DNA from: an uncultured Thalassospira sp.
GTDB taxonomy: Bacteria; Pseudomonadota; Alphaproteobacteria; Rhodospirillales_A; Thalassospiraceae
Assembly: GCA_946885765.1 (NCBI GenBank)
Contig: CAMPHD010000048.1
Span: 1 to 13,389 of the forward strand
Direction of reading: 5' to 3'
DNA: 13,389 bases
Of this stretch, positions 11,889-13,389 are shown in pieces. The notes under the pieces are model-generated. The model did no database searches and was not told the origin of the DNA. It was given only the letters and a program-made list of their open reading frames with translations. Within the stretch, counting starts at the first letter, position 1. Each line of letters starts with the position of its first letter. Position numbers and translations under genes: made by a program.

Positions 11889-13389
11889 AATTTTCTTCCA
11901 TAGACATCAGCGATGCGTTACCACCCGCAGCCGTCGTATTGATGGTGACTGTTTTCTCGGTCGCAAAGCGATGCAGGAATGCCTCATCAGGCAGCGCCCC
12001 GTCATCGTCAGCTCCGCTATCGGAAACCAGCGACAGGATTGCACCGTCACGCTTTGCCAGAAGCTGTTTGAAGGCCGTAACGCGATCAAGCGGCGCCACA
12101 CAGGAAACACCGGCCACATCGCCGTCATACATCACGGCAATACCGACCCTTGATGTAACCACTCTTATCAATCCTTCCGGCAATCCGGCATCAGTCGCGA
12201 GGCTGGCAAATTCAGTCAGCCATTTCTGATCCCCGGCAACAATCACCGCATTGCCAGCAGCAAGGGCTGCTGCAATATGCCGGATGACACGTGCCGCTTC
12301 GGCATCCTTTTCCACCTGCACCAGATAAACACCCCGCCCGAGCATATAAAGATCATTGGTTTCACCGGTCGGCCCGGGCATCCGGGTCGGCGCAACAAAG
12401 CCATTTTCCGAAATCGCGGCAAAGTTTGCGATCAGGTCGGCATTTGTCGACAGATCGCTTTTCGACGATCCGGTCAGTTTGGTCGCAATATTTTCCAGAA
12501 TACGGACGCGTTCATTGCCATCTGTCGCCTGCCATTTGACCTGTGCTGCCTGCAGAGCACGATATTCGTCATCGGCCAGCGAAGCCTTGATCACGATTGG
12601 CGAACGATCATCCACAATTGCAGCACTGCCTGCGACCTTTTTCCCGGCTTCGGTCGCGGGTTTGGCAAAACGTTCGACATAGTGTGGGCCGCCTGCTTTC
12701 GGGCCGGTACCAGATTTACCCTGACCGCCGAACGGCTGCACACCAACCACCGCACCGATCATGTTACGGTTCACATAGCAGTTACCAACACGCAGCTTTT
12801 GCGAAATCTGGCGCACGGTGCTGTCGATACGCGAATGGATGCCCATCGTCAGGCCATAACCAGACGCATTGATCTGATCGAGAACCTTATCCAGATCGCG
12901 CGCCTTGTAACGCACCACATGAACAACCGGGCCAAACACTTCGCGTTCCAGAACATCAATCGATGGAATTTCGAAGCAATGCGGGGCAAAGAACGTTCCG
13001 TCCTTGCATTCCGGCAGGATGTCACAGGCATGAAGCAGCTTGGCTTCTTTAGTCATGCGTTCAGCATGCGCGACAAGGGTTTTGCGTGATTTCTCGTCGA
13101 TCACAGGTCCGACATCGATATCAAGGAATTTCGGATCGCCGACACGCAGTTCCTTCATTGCCCCGACCAGCATGTGGCAAAGTTTGTCGGCGATGTCTTC
13201 CTGAACAAACAGAACGCGCAGGGCCGAGCAACGCTGCCCGGCGGACTGGAAGCCCGATATAATTGCATCCTGCACAACCTGTTCCGGCAATGCGGTTGAA
13301 TCGACAATCATCGCATTCTGGCCACCGGTTTCGGCAATCAGCGGCAACGGAACACCCGGACGTTTTGCCAATGCCTGATTGATGACCTG
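11887..13389 (-). CDS. putA: PutA, C-terminal part with P5C dehydrogenase domain; 5' end off window
   Basis: The frame stays open to the window edge, giving 500 residues of a longer protein. The first visible residues (QVINQALAKRPG) are already inside the aldehyde dehydrogenase domain. Counting from the edge, Glu20 (LIAETGGQN) and catalytic Cys54 (GQRCSALR) are the glutamate-semialdehyde dehydrogenase active-site residues. YVNRNMIGAVVGVQPFGGQGKSGTGPKAGG (about 200-229) is the typical PutA oligomerisation and cofactor-side motif. The remaining 260 residues match the extra C-terminal domain of long PutA proteins, an ALDH-like fold (RHIAAALAAGNAVIVAG) that has lost catalytic residues. In the full enzyme, a proline dehydrogenase domain makes P5C, which is channelled to this domain and oxidised to glutamate with NAD. 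Whether the N-terminus has a DNA-binding domain cannot be seen. Confidence 0.95.
   Translation of the reverse strand, partial: QVINQALAKRPGVPLPLIAETGGQNAMIVDSTALPEQVVQDAIISGFQSAGQRCSALRVLFVQEDIADKLCHMLVGAMKELRVGDPKFLDIDVGPVIDEKSRKTLVAHAERMTKEAKLLHACDILPECKDGTFFAPHCFEIPSIDVLEREVFGPVVHVVRYKARDLDKVLDQINASGYGLTMGIHSRIDSTVRQISQKLRVGNCYVNRNMIGAVVGVQPFGGQGKSGTGPKAGGPHYVERFAKPATEAGKKVAGSAAIVDDRSPIVIKASLADDEYRALQAAQVKWQATDGNERVRILENIATKLTGSSKSDLSTNADLIANFAAISENGFVAPTRMPGPTGETNDLYMLGRGVYLVQVEKDAEAARVIRHIAAALAAGNAVIVAGDQKWLTEFASLATDAGLPEGLIRVVTSRVGIAVMYDGDVAGVSCVAPLDRVTAFKQLLAKRDGAILSLVSDSGADDDGALPDEAFLHRFATEKTVTINTTAAGGNASLMSMEEN

Noticed and set aside
12277..13089. Plus-strand open frame of 270 codons over putA
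   Set aside because: It is antisense to a clear PutA domain. Its His-, Arg- and Cys-rich composition is what antisense of this codon use gives.

Overview
The window looks like chromosomal DNA of a free-living alphaproteobacterium. The gene content points to a Rhodospirillales/Thalassospira-like organism, but that placement is an inference from protein style: MipZ instead of MinCDE, a PutA fragment of the fused type, a Bfd-type ferredoxin, and GGAAC-type ECF promoters. Base composition is moderate and even. I see no insertion sequences, integrase, CRISPR array, tRNA or rRNA.

Left part (1-1772, minus strand): a division-site operon. mipZ is followed by a VWA-domain protein and then, overlapping by one base, the first 19 codons of a membrane protein that runs off the left edge.

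Second part (1983-6068, plus strand): an exported protein of unknown function, an L-2-hydroxyglutarate-dehydrogenase-like flavoprotein and a predicted secreted or anchored TIM-barrel protein form a tight unit (21-nt gap, then a 1-nt stop/start overlap). The TIM-barrel protein is the most unusual gene here. Its sequence matches the TM1410/GH114 (endo-alpha-1,4-polygalactosaminidase) family, but the two halves of the barrel are in swapped order, as in a circular permutation. A DsbA-fold 2-hydroxychromene-2-carboxylate isomerase-like protein follows and ends at a strong bidirectional terminator.

Third part (6158-8051): a conserved-looking 77-aa protein on the minus strand. Across a 576-nt gene-free stretch lies a leucine dehydrogenase on the plus strand, which carries every catalytic residue of the Bacillus enzyme at the same number.

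Fourth part (8075-11679): an envelope-stress-like module. An ECF sigma factor and its single-pass membrane anti-sigma factor (4-nt overlap) are divergent from a secreted DUF4168 protein. The two promoters carry back-to-back GGAAC -35 elements around an AT-rich palindrome, and both read GGAAC-N17-TGTY. A third copy (GGAAC-N17-TGTT) lies in the next intergenic region on the minus strand. It would drive a transcript of about 300 nt that ends in a clear intrinsic terminator and contains a 30-codon Cys-rich reading frame with a metallothionein-like start. A Bfd-like [2Fe-2S] protein and a two-BON-domain lipoprotein follow, both on the minus strand. The lipoprotein is preceded by GGAAC-N16-CGTT, the consensus of the alphaproteobacterial general stress response sigma factor EcfG.

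Right edge (11887-13389, minus strand): the C-terminal 500 residues of PutA, ending in a strong terminator.
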